Both the position numbers and the translations under genes were made by a program. This document shows positions 46,308 through 56,001 of a stretch of DNA of 64,000 nt, in pieces. Location of the stretch: assembly GCF_016938855.1 (NCBI RefSeq), contig NZ_JAFHAP010000004.1:310001-374000 (forward strand). Reading direction: 5' to 3'. The notes under the pieces are model-generated. The model was not told the origin of the DNA, ran no database searches, and saw only the letters and a list, made by a program, of their open reading frames with translations. Numbering within the stretch: the first letter of the stretch is position 1; each line of letters opens with the position of its first letter. Source of the DNA: Polycladomyces zharkentensis (GTDB taxonomy: Bacteria; Bacillota; Bacilli; Thermoactinomycetales; JIR-001).

Positions 46308-47159
46308 TCATTCTCCTTGCAGTGAGGCTTCCAGCACCTCCCGCATGATTTCAACCGGCGCAGGACGTCCCATCCAGTGTTCAAACGCCAACACCGCTTG
46401 ATAGAGCAACATGCCCAATCCGGAATGCACACGGGCTCCCCGCTTTTTCGCCTCTGCCAACAACCGGGTCCACTTCGGCCGGTAAATCAGATCACTCACG
46501 ATGAGCCGGTCATGCAAACAGGACGGGTTGATCGGGATCTCGTCCGCATGCGGATGCATTCCCACGGATGTGGTTTGCACCAGCAGGGTGGTTTCCTCCA
46601 TCACCCGGTCGATCTCAGACAACCCGACGACATCTGTCGCCGTCCACTGCCGGAGATGGGCGGCCAGCTTTTCCGCTTTTTCCACCGTGCGGTTGGCCAC
46701 CGTGATATGCCGCACCCCCGCCGTCGCCAATGCATGTCCCACCGCCCGGGCCGCGCCGCCGGCACCGATCATCAATACGCGTTGCGCTGTAATTTCCAAG
46801 CCGGTCTCTTCCCGAAGCGAGCGCAGATAGCCCGCACCGTCGGTATTGTATCCGACCAATCGACCGTTGTCGTTGACCACCGTGTTGACGGCACCGATGG
46901 CCTTGGCCGTTTCATCCACTTCGTCCAACCATTCCATCACGGCGACTTTGTGCGGGATCGTCACATTCCAACCACGGACACCCAAGGCGCGCAAACCGCG
47001 AACGGCATCGCTCAACGCTTCCGGAGCCACGTCGAACGCCGCATATAAATAAGGGAGGCCGGCCGCCTGAAACGCACGATTCATCATCTCCGGCGATTTG
47101 GAATGGGCCACCGGATGACCCAACAAGGCCACGACACCGGTCGTTCCGTCGATGTGCAT
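46308..47159 (-). CDS. aroE: Shikimate dehydrogenase
   Basis: A 283-residue NADP-dependent enzyme: GHPVAHSKSPEMMNRAF for shikimate binding, NVTIPHK with the catalytic lysine, YNTDGAGY, and the GAGGAARAVG nucleotide loop. It reduces 3-dehydroshikimate in the chorismate pathway that feeds trpEG. ATG 47159 is at the family start; ATG 47180 also has a plausible site (AAAAGG) and would add seven residues. Confidence 0.94.
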   Translation of the reverse strand: MHIDGTTGVVALLGHPVAHSKSPEMMNRAFQAAGLPYLYAAFDVAPEALSDAVRGLRALGVRGWNVTIPHKVAVMEWLDEVDETAKAIGAVNTVVNDNGRLVGYNTDGAGYLRSLREETGLEITAQRVLMIGAGGAARAVGHALATAGVRHITVANRTVEKAEKLAAHLRQWTATDVVGLSEIDRVMEETTLLVQTTSVGMHPHADEIPINPSCLHDRLIVSDLIYRPKWTRLLAEAKKRGARVHSGLGMLLYQAVLAFEHWMGRPAPVEIMREVLEASLQGE

Positions 47160-47224
47160 AGGTGATGCTCTCCTCTCCCCCATTTTAACCTTTTCCAAGT
47201 TCTCGAAAGATGAAACCCGCGGGC

Positions 47225-47400
47225 GGACTCGTTTTCTTCACTCGCTCCGACCGGGGTGCAAAACGCGGGCAAAGTACGCTTCGCTGAGAGGAAATTGCCC
47301 GCGATTTCATTCCTGCGCTTTCCGGGTCTTCGCTCGGTCGGGCTTGGTAGTCGCTCACCAGGGAAAACGTTGCCCCCTTATGGAAATAACCAGACACATC
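47225..47400 (-). repeat. Interspersed element, family A copy 4 (partial)
   Basis: Reverse copy that separates yqeH from aroE. It keeps GGGCAAAGTACGCTTCGCTG, TTCGCTCGGTCGGGCTTGG and the end TAACCAGACACATCC. The other end is lost. Inner arms CGGGCAA/TTGCCCG are perfectly paired. Confidence 0.6.
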
Positions 47401-47584
47401 CTGGAGTGTGTCTGATTTATATCGTCCGCATCACTTTCCGGCTCTCGCTCTCTGCGCTTCTTCCGGAACAGAGCAAGGCGTCCCGAAGCATGTTATTGCA
47501 AACTCGTTCCAGGAAGCTCTGGCATCACTCGCTTTAGAAAACCCGCTCCCATTATCCCTTTGATATTGCCTGTTGAAGCCATTG

Positions 47585-48709
47585 CTAGATGACAGACGGA
47601 CGCAATTCCACTTGGATGCCTTCCGGCACCCATACTTCGATCCCGGCCGCTTCTTTACCGACAGCGACCCAACCGAGACCGGCGATCACCAGATCCTGCT
47701 TTCTGCCGCCCGGAATGTGGAATCGATGTTTGCGCCAAGGGGGCAAGACGGACGGATCATCCGGCGGCACCAACAGGTCTCCCAGATGCGCACGTTGGAT
47801 TGCATCCGCTTTTTCATACTTGGTCCGGTGAATGTACAACGCATTGGAGACATACAACACAAACGGCTGACGGGGTCCCTCGATAAAATCGACACGTGCC
47901 AAGCCGCCCAGAAACAGCGTTTGCCGGTCGTTCAGCTGATACACGCGCGGGTTGATCGTGCCTCTGGGTACGATGACCTTCAAATCGGCGGGAGAAACCC
48001 ATTCGCTCAACCGATCCTTTCGTACGATGCCGGGAGTGTCAATCAGTACGCGTCCGTCTTCCAACGGAATCCGGATTGTATCCAAGGTCGTGCCCGGATA
48101 CGGCGAGGTCGTGATCGGTTGACCTCCGTCGCCGAAATCATGCAACAAACGGTTGATCAACGTTGATTTCCCCACGTTGGTGACGCCGACGATGTACACG
48201 TCCCTGCCCTGGCGGTGACGCTCGATGGCCGCCATCACTTCCCGTATGTAAAAACCTTTGGCTGCACTGCACAGCACGATATCCACCGGATTCGCGCCGA
48301 GGCGCTCAGCCGACCGGCGCACCCATTCACGAATCCGCCCGTGCTTGACCGATTTGGGGAACAAATCGATTTTGTTTGCTACCAACAGAAGGGGATTCTC
48401 CCCGATCCATCGAGGCAGATCCGGAATCCAACTGCCGTTGAAGTCAAACAGGTCGACCACTTGAACGACAAGACCGTCCGTATCCGCAATCCGGCGCAGC
48501 AAGTCCTCATAGTAGCCGGGGTCCTGGAGGACAGGTGCCACTTCGTTATAATGCCGTATACGAAAACAACGCTGGCAAACGGCATCCTGATTCGCCTCCG
48601 CCAGCACCTTTTCCGGAACATATCCCGGTTGTTTCGGGTCCGCGGCTTGCAGCGGAACACCGCATCCCACACAGTACAACGCCGATTCCCTCACGGGCGA
48701 TCCCCCCAT
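47585..48709 (-). CDS. yqeH: Ribosome biogenesis GTPase YqeH
   Basis: About 374 residues: an N-terminal zinc finger (YCVGCGVPLQ and CQRCFRIRHY), then a circularly permuted G domain in the order G4 (NKID), G1 (VGVTNVGKST), G3 (DTPG), and a C-terminal RNA-binding part. It is needed for 30S assembly. It overlaps the end of yqeG. ATG 48709 is chosen, though GTG 48694 is also possible. Confidence 0.93.
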   Translation of the reverse strand: MGGSPVRESALYCVGCGVPLQAADPKQPGYVPEKVLAEANQDAVCQRCFRIRHYNEVAPVLQDPGYYEDLLRRIADTDGLVVQVVDLFDFNGSWIPDLPRWIGENPLLLVANKIDLFPKSVKHGRIREWVRRSAERLGANPVDIVLCSAAKGFYIREVMAAIERHRQGRDVYIVGVTNVGKSTLINRLLHDFGDGGQPITTSPYPGTTLDTIRIPLEDGRVLIDTPGIVRKDRLSEWVSPADLKVIVPRGTINPRVYQLNDRQTLFLGGLARVDFIEGPRQPFVLYVSNALYIHRTKYEKADAIQRAHLGDLLVPPDDPSVLPPWRKHRFHIPGGRKQDLVIAGLGWVAVGKEAAGIEVWVPEGIQVELRPSVI

Positions 48710-49212
48710 TGTAACATTCCCTTCTCTTTCATCCAACGAAAGACGATCCGTTCCATCATCCGGTTGATCTTGGTGAAGAAACCTTCCGATTCGGAAATCG
48801 GCACAACCAGAATCGCAAACAGGCCCATTCGTTTGGCACCCAACACATCGGTGAACAACTGGTCACCGATCACCACGGTTTCTTCCGGTTTGGTCTCCAG
48901 GTGCCGCAACGCCTTTTTAAACGCGCTGGAGAGCGGTTTCTTGGCACGGTGAATGAATGGAATCTGCAAGGGTGTCGCAAACCGTGACACACGTGTGCGC
49001 GTGTTGTTGGAAACGATCATCACGCGAAATCCCATCCCCCGTACCTGGTCCAACCAACTGACCAATTTGGGGGTGGCGTCGGGGCGGTCCGCTTCCACCA
49101 AGGTGTTGTCCAAATCAACAATGGCCGCTTTGACCCCGCGACGTTGCAGCAGATGAAGGTCAATATCATAAATGGATTGTACATACAGATCGGGAACAAT
49201 CGCTTTAAACAC
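48691..49212 (-). CDS. yqeG: YqeG family HAD IIIA-type phosphatase
   Basis: A 173-residue HAD protein with DLDNTLVEADRPDATP (motif I), VSNNTRTRV (motif II) and IGDQLFTDVLGAKRMG (motif IV). Its physiological substrate is not established. GTG at 49212 after GAGGTGG. First gene of the yqeG-yqeH-aroE-nadD-yqeK-rsfS cluster. Confidence 0.9.
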   Translation of the reverse strand: MFKAIVPDLYVQSIYDIDLHLLQRRGVKAAIVDLDNTLVEADRPDATPKLVSWLDQVRGMGFRVMIVSNNTRTRVSRFATPLQIPFIHRAKKPLSSAFKKALRHLETKPEETVVIGDQLFTDVLGAKRMGLFAILVVPISESEGFFTKINRMMERIVFRWMKEKGMLQWGDRP

Positions 49213-49649
49213 AGGCCCACCTCATCGATCGTCCGTACTTAATATCGGCAATAACTATACCACATTTATCCCACCAAGAGCAAAAGGAACACCGCATTGA
49301 AACCATGTTCACTCCACTTTTCAATTGATTCACGCAGATGAAAGCGGGCTTTTTGCTGTATCCCCCCTGCGGGAGTGCATAGAGCAACAATAAAAGAGTG
49401 TGACTTGCTCCGCCGGCTGAAGCACAAAGGCACCCTTTGGTCGCCGTGGGCTTCTCGCTTGATCCGGCGTGACAATCCACATCCATCCACAAAGGCTTCA
49501 CTCAAACCTGGAAAAGGTTTGGCTCTCATTCGCATTTTATGACAGGCATTCACCCTCATCTTTTCGAAAGATTTTAACAGTAACGATAATGTACATTCAT
49601 ATGCCTTTGTTATGGTGAAAGCAATCGGTTGTCCAAAGGAGGATGGGAA
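49213..49649. other. Gap between yqeG and phoD
   Basis: Holds IS605-type right end E5 (49401-49525) and, near phoD, an AT-rich stretch with one TTAACA hexamer (about 49574) that could be part of a Pho box, but no full repeat pattern. Confidence 0.45.
49401..49525 (-). mobile_element. IS200/IS605-type right end E5
   Basis: On the minus strand AAGCGAGAAGCCCACGGCGA, CCAAAGG/CCTTTG, CTTCAGCCGGCGGAGCAAGTCA. The upstream part (CCAAACCTTTTCCAGGTTTG) forms a further hairpin. The scaffold is shared in part with E6. Confidence 0.5.
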
Positions 49650-51542
49650 ATGAGTGATCGAAAGACCCCTACGATCGACCTAGGTCGGCGGGTATTTCTC
49701 AAATCGCTGCTCACCGGATCGGCTTTGTTTCTCGTTGACAGCCTGACGAAAGGTCCGGTGGTCGCCATCTCCCGTACGGCCAACGCCGCACAAGCGGCCA
49801 TCGCCACTTCTCGCTATCCTCGATTCCAAGCGCAATATGCTCCCGGGATGGGTTTTCCCCAATCCGTCGCCTCCGGCGATCCCACTCCGACCGGTGCCAT
49901 GCTGTGGACACGGGTGGACCCTCGTGTCTCTCCGGGTCTTACCACAGACAAGGTGGACCCCGGTCTGGTGCAGTGGATGCAAGACCCCGCCTCATCCCCA
50001 AATGAAGACGTCATCGAGGCGATTCGCCAAGGGCGTTTTGTCCAGTTTGAAATCAGCGAACAAGCGGACTTCTCCCATATTGTACTCAGCGGCTTCGCAC
50101 CGATTTACCAGGATTATGACCATATCGTCAAAGTGGATGTGGACGGACGCCTTCAACCGCAAACCACCTATTATTACCGGTTTATCACGCGTTCCGGTCA
50201 TGTCAGCCGCACCGGCCGGTTCCGAACCCTCCCCACGGCGGGTGCGCCTGTGCGTTCCGTCCGTTTCGGTTACGTTTCCTGCGCCGACTACACGAACGGC
50301 TACTACAACGCATACCGAATGCTGGCGGAGGAGGAACTGGATTTCGTCATCCATCTGGGGGACTACGTATATGAGTCGGTCGGCGACCCTCAGTACCAAA
50401 ACCCGCTGCCCGACCGGCAAATCCATCTGCCCGGCGGGAAGTCGAAAGCATTCACCCTGGCGGACTACCGAACGCTTTATCAAACTTACCGATCCGATCC
50501 CGATCTGCAGCGCCTGCATGAACGGCATGCCATGATCGCCATCTGGGATGATCACGAATTTGCCAACGATACGTATTTCCCGGCCGTTGCTCCCGACGAC
50601 AGCCCGGAATCTGATCCGTCACGCCGGTTGACGGCCAACCGCGTATGGTTTGAGTACATGCCGGCACGCGTCACTTTTGATGAAACGCAATCATTTGACC
50701 GTTCCATCCGCATTTACCGTTCCTTTTCCTGGGGAGACCTGGCCGAATTCGTATTGACCGATCAACGGCTCTACCGCAGCGCCCACCCGTGCGGAGAGAA
50801 GGAACTGGGCGAACGTTACCTGTCCCCCGGCTGTCCCCGTATGAACGACCCGGACCAGACGATGCTGGGGGAGGAACAAAAAGCTTGGTTCCTCGATCGG
50901 ATGAAATCCACTGCGGCATTGTGGAAAATCTGGGCCAATGAAGTCCAGTACACCCCTTTGAAACTGTTCGGACAGTATCTCAATCTGGATGCATGGGACG
51001 GCTACGCAGGCGAACGCCGTGAGGTGACGGAGGCGCTGAAAAAAGCAGGCGTTCGCAATTGGATCACGATCACGGGTGATTTGCACACTTTTGAAGCGAA
51101 CTTGATCCATACTGATTACGACAACGCGTCCGACGAACAGGCGGTGGGTGTGGAACTGATGGTCGGCTCGGTCACCTCTTCCAATTTGAAAGAAATGCTG
51201 AAACAAACGATTCATGGATCGATCTCCGGTTCCAATCCGTTGCCGCTTTCGGCTGTCAAGCAAATGATTGCCGACGTTTACGGCCCGGTGTCATCCTTGT
51301 CCGAAGGCATCATGGACGAAGTGATTCGTCGGTTGTCCGAACTCATCACCATGCAAAATCCCTGGATCAAACGGTTTGACAGCACCACACACGGTTACGC
51401 CGTGATGGAATTGACGCGGGACAAAGCCACTTGGCGTGCCTATGCGGTCAGCTCGATCCAATCCCGCGACGCACGTAAATCCCTGCTTTTCGAATGTGAG
51501 ATTCCACGTGACCAGGCACGGTTGGACTTCTCACACGGTTGA
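49650..51542 (+). CDS. phoD: PhoD-like alkaline phosphatase, Tat-exported
   Basis: A 630-residue precursor with a twin-arginine signal (GRRVFLKSLLTGSALFLV), a PhoD_N domain and a metallophosphatase core with YVSCADY, HLGDYVYE, WDDHEFAND and ITGDLH metal-ligand motifs. It releases phosphate from phosphodiesters and monoesters outside the cell. ATG 49650 follows AAAGGAGG. No tatA/tatC is adjacent. A damaged piece of this gene occurs at 55655. Confidence 0.93.
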   Translation: MSDRKTPTIDLGRRVFLKSLLTGSALFLVDSLTKGPVVAISRTANAAQAAIATSRYPRFQAQYAPGMGFPQSVASGDPTPTGAMLWTRVDPRVSPGLTTDKVDPGLVQWMQDPASSPNEDVIEAIRQGRFVQFEISEQADFSHIVLSGFAPIYQDYDHIVKVDVDGRLQPQTTYYYRFITRSGHVSRTGRFRTLPTAGAPVRSVRFGYVSCADYTNGYYNAYRMLAEEELDFVIHLGDYVYESVGDPQYQNPLPDRQIHLPGGKSKAFTLADYRTLYQTYRSDPDLQRLHERHAMIAIWDDHEFANDTYFPAVAPDDSPESDPSRRLTANRVWFEYMPARVTFDETQSFDRSIRIYRSFSWGDLAEFVLTDQRLYRSAHPCGEKELGERYLSPGCPRMNDPDQTMLGEEQKAWFLDRMKSTAALWKIWANEVQYTPLKLFGQYLNLDAWDGYAGERREVTEALKKAGVRNWITITGDLHTFEANLIHTDYDNASDEQAVGVELMVGSVTSSNLKEMLKQTIHGSISGSNPLPLSAVKQMIADVYGPVSSLSEGIMDEVIRRLSELITMQNPWIKRFDSTTHGYAVMELTRDKATWRAYAVSSIQSRDARKSLLFECEIPRDQARLDFSHG

Positions 51543-51572
51543 CGGGATACCATCCGGTTCGAGATGGCCGGA

Positions 51573-51803
51573 ACGTGTCTGGTGAAAGTCCCATTGCTTT
51601 CCCGATTCGCTCCACCTGCGCCCTGTAAGGAAGCAGGGCATGGCCGCTCCAACACGGAACGCAGGACGCGGGCAGAGTACGCTTCGCTTAGAGGAAGTTG
51701 CTCGCGATTTCATTTCTGTGCTCTCTGGGTGTTCGCTCGGTCGAGCATCGGTCTTTGCTCACCCGGGAAAGCATTTACTCTCTCACAGATTTACCAGACA
51801 GGC
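51573..51803 (-). repeat. Interspersed element, family A copy 5
   Basis: A complete reverse copy: inverted ends ACGTGTCTGGTGAA and TTTACCAGACAGGC. It keeps all internal blocks and lies between phoD and pepP. Confidence 0.65.
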
Positions 51804-51977
51804 CCTAGACAAGCACGTCCTTCCCACGTGCAATCTGTGGTGTTCTGTTTCACCTATTTCGTTTGACGGGAACTTCCCGTCTTTTTTTGTTTTTCCCTTG
51901 ATTTTTTTCATAATCAGGCGGATGATGACATTGAGTATTCAAACACTGACCCCTTCTGTATAGAAAGGAGCAAATCC

Positions 51978-53084
51978 ATGCAGGTGCGTTTGGAGAAACT
52001 TTCCTCATGGATCAAACAGGAATCGATCGATGCTGCGTTCCTCACCTCTACCGCCAATGTGTTCTACCTGTCCGGATTTCTTTGTCATCCGCATGAACGG
52101 CTGTTGGGGCTGTTTGTTTTTCCCGAAGCCGAACCGCTGTTGATCTGTCCGCAAATGGAAGTGAAACAGGCCAAAGATGCCGGATGGTCCTATCAGATCC
52201 TGGGTTACGACGATACCCAAAATCCGTGGGAAATGATCCGGGATGCGCTCATCTTCCGACAGATTCACCCGGACGGGGTTCGTACCCTGGCTGTGGAAAA
52301 GGATCATCTCTCCTACCGTCGTGCAGAATTATTGATGTCGATCTTTCCGGATGTCCGGCTCGTTTCGGCTGAAGAAAAGATGCATCAGCTGCGTATGATC
52401 AAAGATGCACAGGAGATCGGCATCATGCGGGAAGCGGCCCGCTTGGCCGATTATGGTGTGGAAGTGGGCATCTCCGCTTTGAAAGAAGGCGTCACCGAGA
52501 CGGAAGTGGTCGCCGCGATCGAAATGGCGCTGAAACAAAAGGGGATTCAGGGCATGGCTTTTTCCACGATGGTGCTGTTCGGGGAAAAGTCCGGTCTGCC
52601 GCACGGCATACCGGGCAACCACCGTTTGCAGGAGGGAGATTTGGTCTTGTTCGACCTTGGGGTCGTACTGGAAGGTTACTGTTCGGACATTACCCGTACC
52701 GTCGCATACCGCTCGGTCGGAGAACAGCAGCGGGAAATCTATGAAACGGTGTTGCAGGCACAGCTCAACGCCCTGGGGAAATGCAAACCGGGAACGCCCA
52801 TCGGAGAATTGGACAAGACTGCACGGGACGTGATCGAAAAAGCGGGCTACGGCAATCATTTTCCGCATCGGCTCGGACACGGTCTCGGCATCGAGGTGCA
52901 TGAGTATCCTTCGTTGACCGAAACCAACATGGACCCGCTGCAACCGGGCATGGCCATTACCGTGGAGCCGGGTATCTATGTGGAGGGCGTCGGCGGTGTG
53001 CGGATCGAGGACGACGTGATCATCACCGAAGAGGGATGCGAGATTCTTACCGGTTTTTCCAAAGAATTGCGGATCGTGGGTTGA
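51978..53084 (+). CDS. pepP: M24 family Xaa-Pro peptidase
   Basis: A 368-residue enzyme with a creatinase-like N-terminal domain (to about residue 130) and a pita-bread catalytic domain whose metal ligands lie in FDLGVVLEGYCSDITRT, HRLGHGLGIEVHE, TVEPGIY and RIEDDVI. It removes N-terminal residues before proline. ATG 51978 follows AGAAAGGAG. A broken copy of its middle occurs at 40695. Confidence 0.93.
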   Translation: MQVRLEKLSSWIKQESIDAAFLTSTANVFYLSGFLCHPHERLLGLFVFPEAEPLLICPQMEVKQAKDAGWSYQILGYDDTQNPWEMIRDALIFRQIHPDGVRTLAVEKDHLSYRRAELLMSIFPDVRLVSAEEKMHQLRMIKDAQEIGIMREAARLADYGVEVGISALKEGVTETEVVAAIEMALKQKGIQGMAFSTMVLFGEKSGLPHGIPGNHRLQEGDLVLFDLGVVLEGYCSDITRTVAYRSVGEQQREIYETVLQAQLNALGKCKPGTPIGELDKTARDVIEKAGYGNHFPHRLGHGLGIEVHEYPSLTETNMDPLQPGMAITVEPGIYVEGVGGVRIEDDVIITEEGCEILTGFSKELRIVG

Positions 53085-53124
53085 ACAACCTAAAGCATTT
53101 TGAGTGATTTGAAAATGGGGTTAG

Positions 53125-53158
53125 CCGGGTGAAATCCAATAGGGTCACCCGGTTTTTT
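53125..53158 (+). terminator. pepP terminator
   Basis: CCGGGTGA, twelve bases, TCACCCGG, then six T. Confidence 0.9.
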
Positions 53159-53452
53159 ATCAGAATGTCAGAAGGAGAAATTTTCATGGCGCTCCTTTTC
53201 AACGGCGCAGCTCATCTTTCTTATGTTCGTCCTCGTTATTGAGCCATGGCCATTTCTCTCCGGATGGAAGCCGGGCAAATCATGAAAGAAGCCGGTCACC
53301 GTCTTGTAAGACATTTTTCATTCCATCACATTACAAAAAATAATCGGGACGAAAACGAGATAGAAGGGCCGGATATGTGAAGATGAAAACTCTTTCCGGA
53401 CCCTCCATCCATTTCGCAAACGCTCATCGGCCCCCATAGGGGGGCCTTCAAC
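53159..53452. other. Gap between pepP and the acyl-CoA ligase
   Basis: No gene. A GGCCCCC/GGGGGCC hairpin near 53430-53448 is next to the ligase stop and may end its transcript. Confidence 0.4.
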
Positions 53453-54973
53453 TCAATGCACCTGTTCTTGTTGATTGGCATGTTGACGAAGCATGTACTT
53501 CATCACTTTCCCCATGCTGTTTTTCGGCAGTTCCTCCGCAAAGACGACTTCATGCAGAAAGTGATCGGGCAAATGCCGGCGGACATGGGTGATGATCTCT
53601 TCTTCGGTCATCGAGCTTCCTTCTTTCAGCACGACATAAGCCCGGGCAAGTTCGCCACTTACAGGATGCGCGACACCGACCACGGCGGACTCGGCCACTT
53701 CCTCCAACTGATTGATAACCGATTCCACTTGTGCCGGAAACACATTTTCCCCGTTGTGGATGATCATGTCCCGCAGCCGGTCGACCACGTACAATAAGCC
53801 GTTCTCATCCATCCAGCCCACGTCCCGCGTATGGTACCAACCATTTCGAATCACTTCCCGGGTGGCTTCCTCCATATTCCAGTACCCTGCGAACATCAAT
53901 GGTCCCCTTAAAACCACTTCTCCTTTTTCACCCGGAGGCAATGCTTCGCCCGTGGTGGGATCGACGATTTTCATCTCGGTCAGATAAACGGCTTTTCCAG
54001 CGGATTCGCATGTCTCCAGACCATATTCCGGCAACCAAAACGTGGCGGCTCCCGCATACTCCGTCGCGCCGTACACCTGCACCACATGATACCCGAAATC
54101 GTACATCCCCCGGATCAACTCCGCCGGCACCTTGTCCCCGCCGCAGATAATCATGCGAAGGGTAGGCACATCCGCATCCTGATGCTTCAACGACTCATAC
54201 ATGTAGCTGAGCATCGACGGCACGGAAAACATGATGTTAATCCTCTCAGCATTCAGGAGATCCCAAATCTGTACGGGGTGGAATTGGTCGTTCACGACCA
54301 TCGTAAGGCCACGAACCAGGGCACAGACGGGAATGATCATACCACTGATGTGGAACAACGGGGTGACCACCAAAAACCGATCCCGGTACCGCCATTCCAA
54401 TGTGGCCGTGTTGGCGATGCTGGCTGCGTACATATTGGTGTGGGTACATACGACCCCTTTGGAACGGCCGGTGGTTCCGGAGGTATAGATGATCACGGCG
54501 GGATCTTCCCCGATCACATCCACCTGCGGCTCTTCATCGGGATATCCTTCCACCAACTCCTCCAAAAAGGAATCGTCTTCTTCTATATCCATGCGAATTT
54601 CCTGCTGAAGGAAAGGAAGCGTTCCCAACAAAGGCGCAACCTGATCAAATTCTCCGTCGTAAAACAGAACTTTGGGGGTGCAGTCTTCCAATATGTAACG
54701 AATGCCATCCGTTTTGAGCCGCCAGTTGATCGGTACCGTTACGGCGCCGATTTTCGCCGCAGCCATATAGATAATCGGAAAATAATGACTGTTTTTGCAA
54801 ATAAGTGCAACCCGATCCCCTTTTTGCACTTGCAATTGGAGCAGGTAATGGGCCAACCTGTTCACGATCCCATTGTATTCCCGGTATGTCAACCGTTTCG
54901 TCGGCGACACCACCGCCTCCACATCCGGTGACAACCGCGCCCGATGGCGTAGCAGCTCTCCAATGACGCTCAC
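53453..54973 (-). CDS. AMP-dependent acyl-CoA synthetase
   Basis: A 506-residue ANL-superfamily ligase: P-loop IIYTSGTTGRSKGV, YGATEYAG, YHTRDVGWMDENG, DRLRDMIIHNGENVFP, and the catalytic lysine in PKNSMGKVMKY. It activates a carboxylic acid (fatty or aromatic) to the CoA ester; the acid cannot be told from sequence. GTG 54973 follows AAGGAGG with an eight-base spacer, and the longer frame is not conserved. No beta-oxidation partners are nearby. Confidence 0.9.
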   Translation of the reverse strand: MSVIGELLRHRARLSPDVEAVVSPTKRLTYREYNGIVNRLAHYLLQLQVQKGDRVALICKNSHYFPIIYMAAAKIGAVTVPINWRLKTDGIRYILEDCTPKVLFYDGEFDQVAPLLGTLPFLQQEIRMDIEEDDSFLEELVEGYPDEEPQVDVIGEDPAVIIYTSGTTGRSKGVVCTHTNMYAASIANTATLEWRYRDRFLVVTPLFHISGMIIPVCALVRGLTMVVNDQFHPVQIWDLLNAERINIMFSVPSMLSYMYESLKHQDADVPTLRMIICGGDKVPAELIRGMYDFGYHVVQVYGATEYAGAATFWLPEYGLETCESAGKAVYLTEMKIVDPTTGEALPPGEKGEVVLRGPLMFAGYWNMEEATREVIRNGWYHTRDVGWMDENGLLYVVDRLRDMIIHNGENVFPAQVESVINQLEEVAESAVVGVAHPVSGELARAYVVLKEGSSMTEEEIITHVRRHLPDHFLHEVVFAEELPKNSMGKVMKYMLRQHANQQEQVH

Positions 54974-55348
54974 AGACAGGACCTCCTTGGTAATTGAAAG
55001 ATTTATATCTTTGTACATACATGTTAGTATAGAAGTACCCCGTTAGTAAACGATCAAGCTCGTTGTTATAAATTTCTTAACACCCCCTTTACTGATTTCA
55101 GATTACCACAGGAATACCATTTCATGGATAACGGGAAATGATCCATGTTGATTGACACCATACGCAGGCGCTCTGAGTGCCACCGGATTCTCCGCAAACA
55201 GCCACGCTTTTCAACCGTGACAGTGCATCATGTGACACTTTCAGCCGTCCCCGTCTTTTGTAAACAATGATGATATCCCCCTTTTTTGGGAGGGTATGGG
55301 TGAGCTTCGTGATTCTTTGACAAGTTGTCCCTCTCGGGATGTAATGTT
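54974..55348. other. Gap upstream of the acyl-CoA ligase
   Basis: AT-rich start (55020-55110) likely holds the ligase promoter. A minus-strand frame containing KKGDIIIVYKRRGRLK (55200-55300) looks protein-like but has no start, site or known relative, so no gene is called. Confidence 0.35.
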
Positions 55349-55636
55349 CTATCGGAAAGCCCGCTTGATGCCCCAAATTGCAAGGATGACAGCCAGTACG
55401 ATGGAGATGCCACAGATGATAGGGAACCAAGAGAAATGAGATTGAAACACCACAGTCCCCACCGGGAGTGAATTTGGGGGAATATTGTTTTGGTGATCTG
55501 AAAGCTCACTCCAAACCTTGTCACCCGTGTTTGAGTGGATCCACAAAACCAATGACCATAGAAGCAGGAAGATAAGAATGAGGATTCCAGCTACTAATAC
55601 CACCTTCAAAACCACAGAAAGGATCTTTCGAGCCAT
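55349..55636 (-). CDS. Small two-helix membrane protein
   Basis: 95 residues with a basic start (MARKILSVVLKVV), a first membrane helix at about 8-33, an extracellular loop of about 35 residues, and a second helix at about 69-90 ending KRAFR. The ribosome site GGGAGGAG is good. I do not recognise the family. It lies immediately downstream of the phoD fragment. Confidence 0.6.
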   Translation of the reverse strand: MARKILSVVLKVVLVAGILILIFLLLWSLVLWIHSNTGDKVWSELSDHQNNIPPNSLPVGTVVFQSHFSWFPIICGISIVLAVILAIWGIKRAFR

Positions 55637-55654
55637 TTTGACTCTCCTCCCACG

Positions 55655-55854
55655 TCAACTGTCCATGGCAAATTCGTGATCATCCCAAATGGCGATCATG
55701 GCATGTCGTTCATGCAGGCGCTGCAGATCGGGATCGGATCGGTAAGTTTGATATGGTGTTCGGCAGTCCGCCAGAGGGAAGCTTTCGACTTTCCGCCGGG
55801 CAAATGGATTTGCCGGTCGGGCAGCGGGTTTTGGTACTGAGCGTCGCCGACCGC
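55655..55854 (-). pseudogene. Fragment of phoD
   Basis: Reads VGDAQYQNPLPDRQIHLPGG, shifts frame, then YQTYRSDPDLQRLHERHAM and IAIWDDHEFA. It matches the phoD gene at 49650 around residues 240-310 almost exactly, with one frameshift. The source lies in the opposite orientation 5 kb away. Confidence 0.92.
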
Positions 55855-56001
55855 TTTTTGGCCATTCACAGATTTTTGACACTCGTTAGTAGTAGGAGAG
55901 ACTGGTTCAAAAAAAGAAGCGTTCGACGGTTTATCATCCGTTACGAACGCTTTGTACATATCTATACAGCATTTTGTCCGTTAACTGTTCCTTGGCAGTA
56001 T

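Noticed and set aside
49560-49620. Pho box upstream of phoD
   Set aside because: Only one TTAACA hexamer is clear; the 11-base repeat pattern of PhoP sites is absent.
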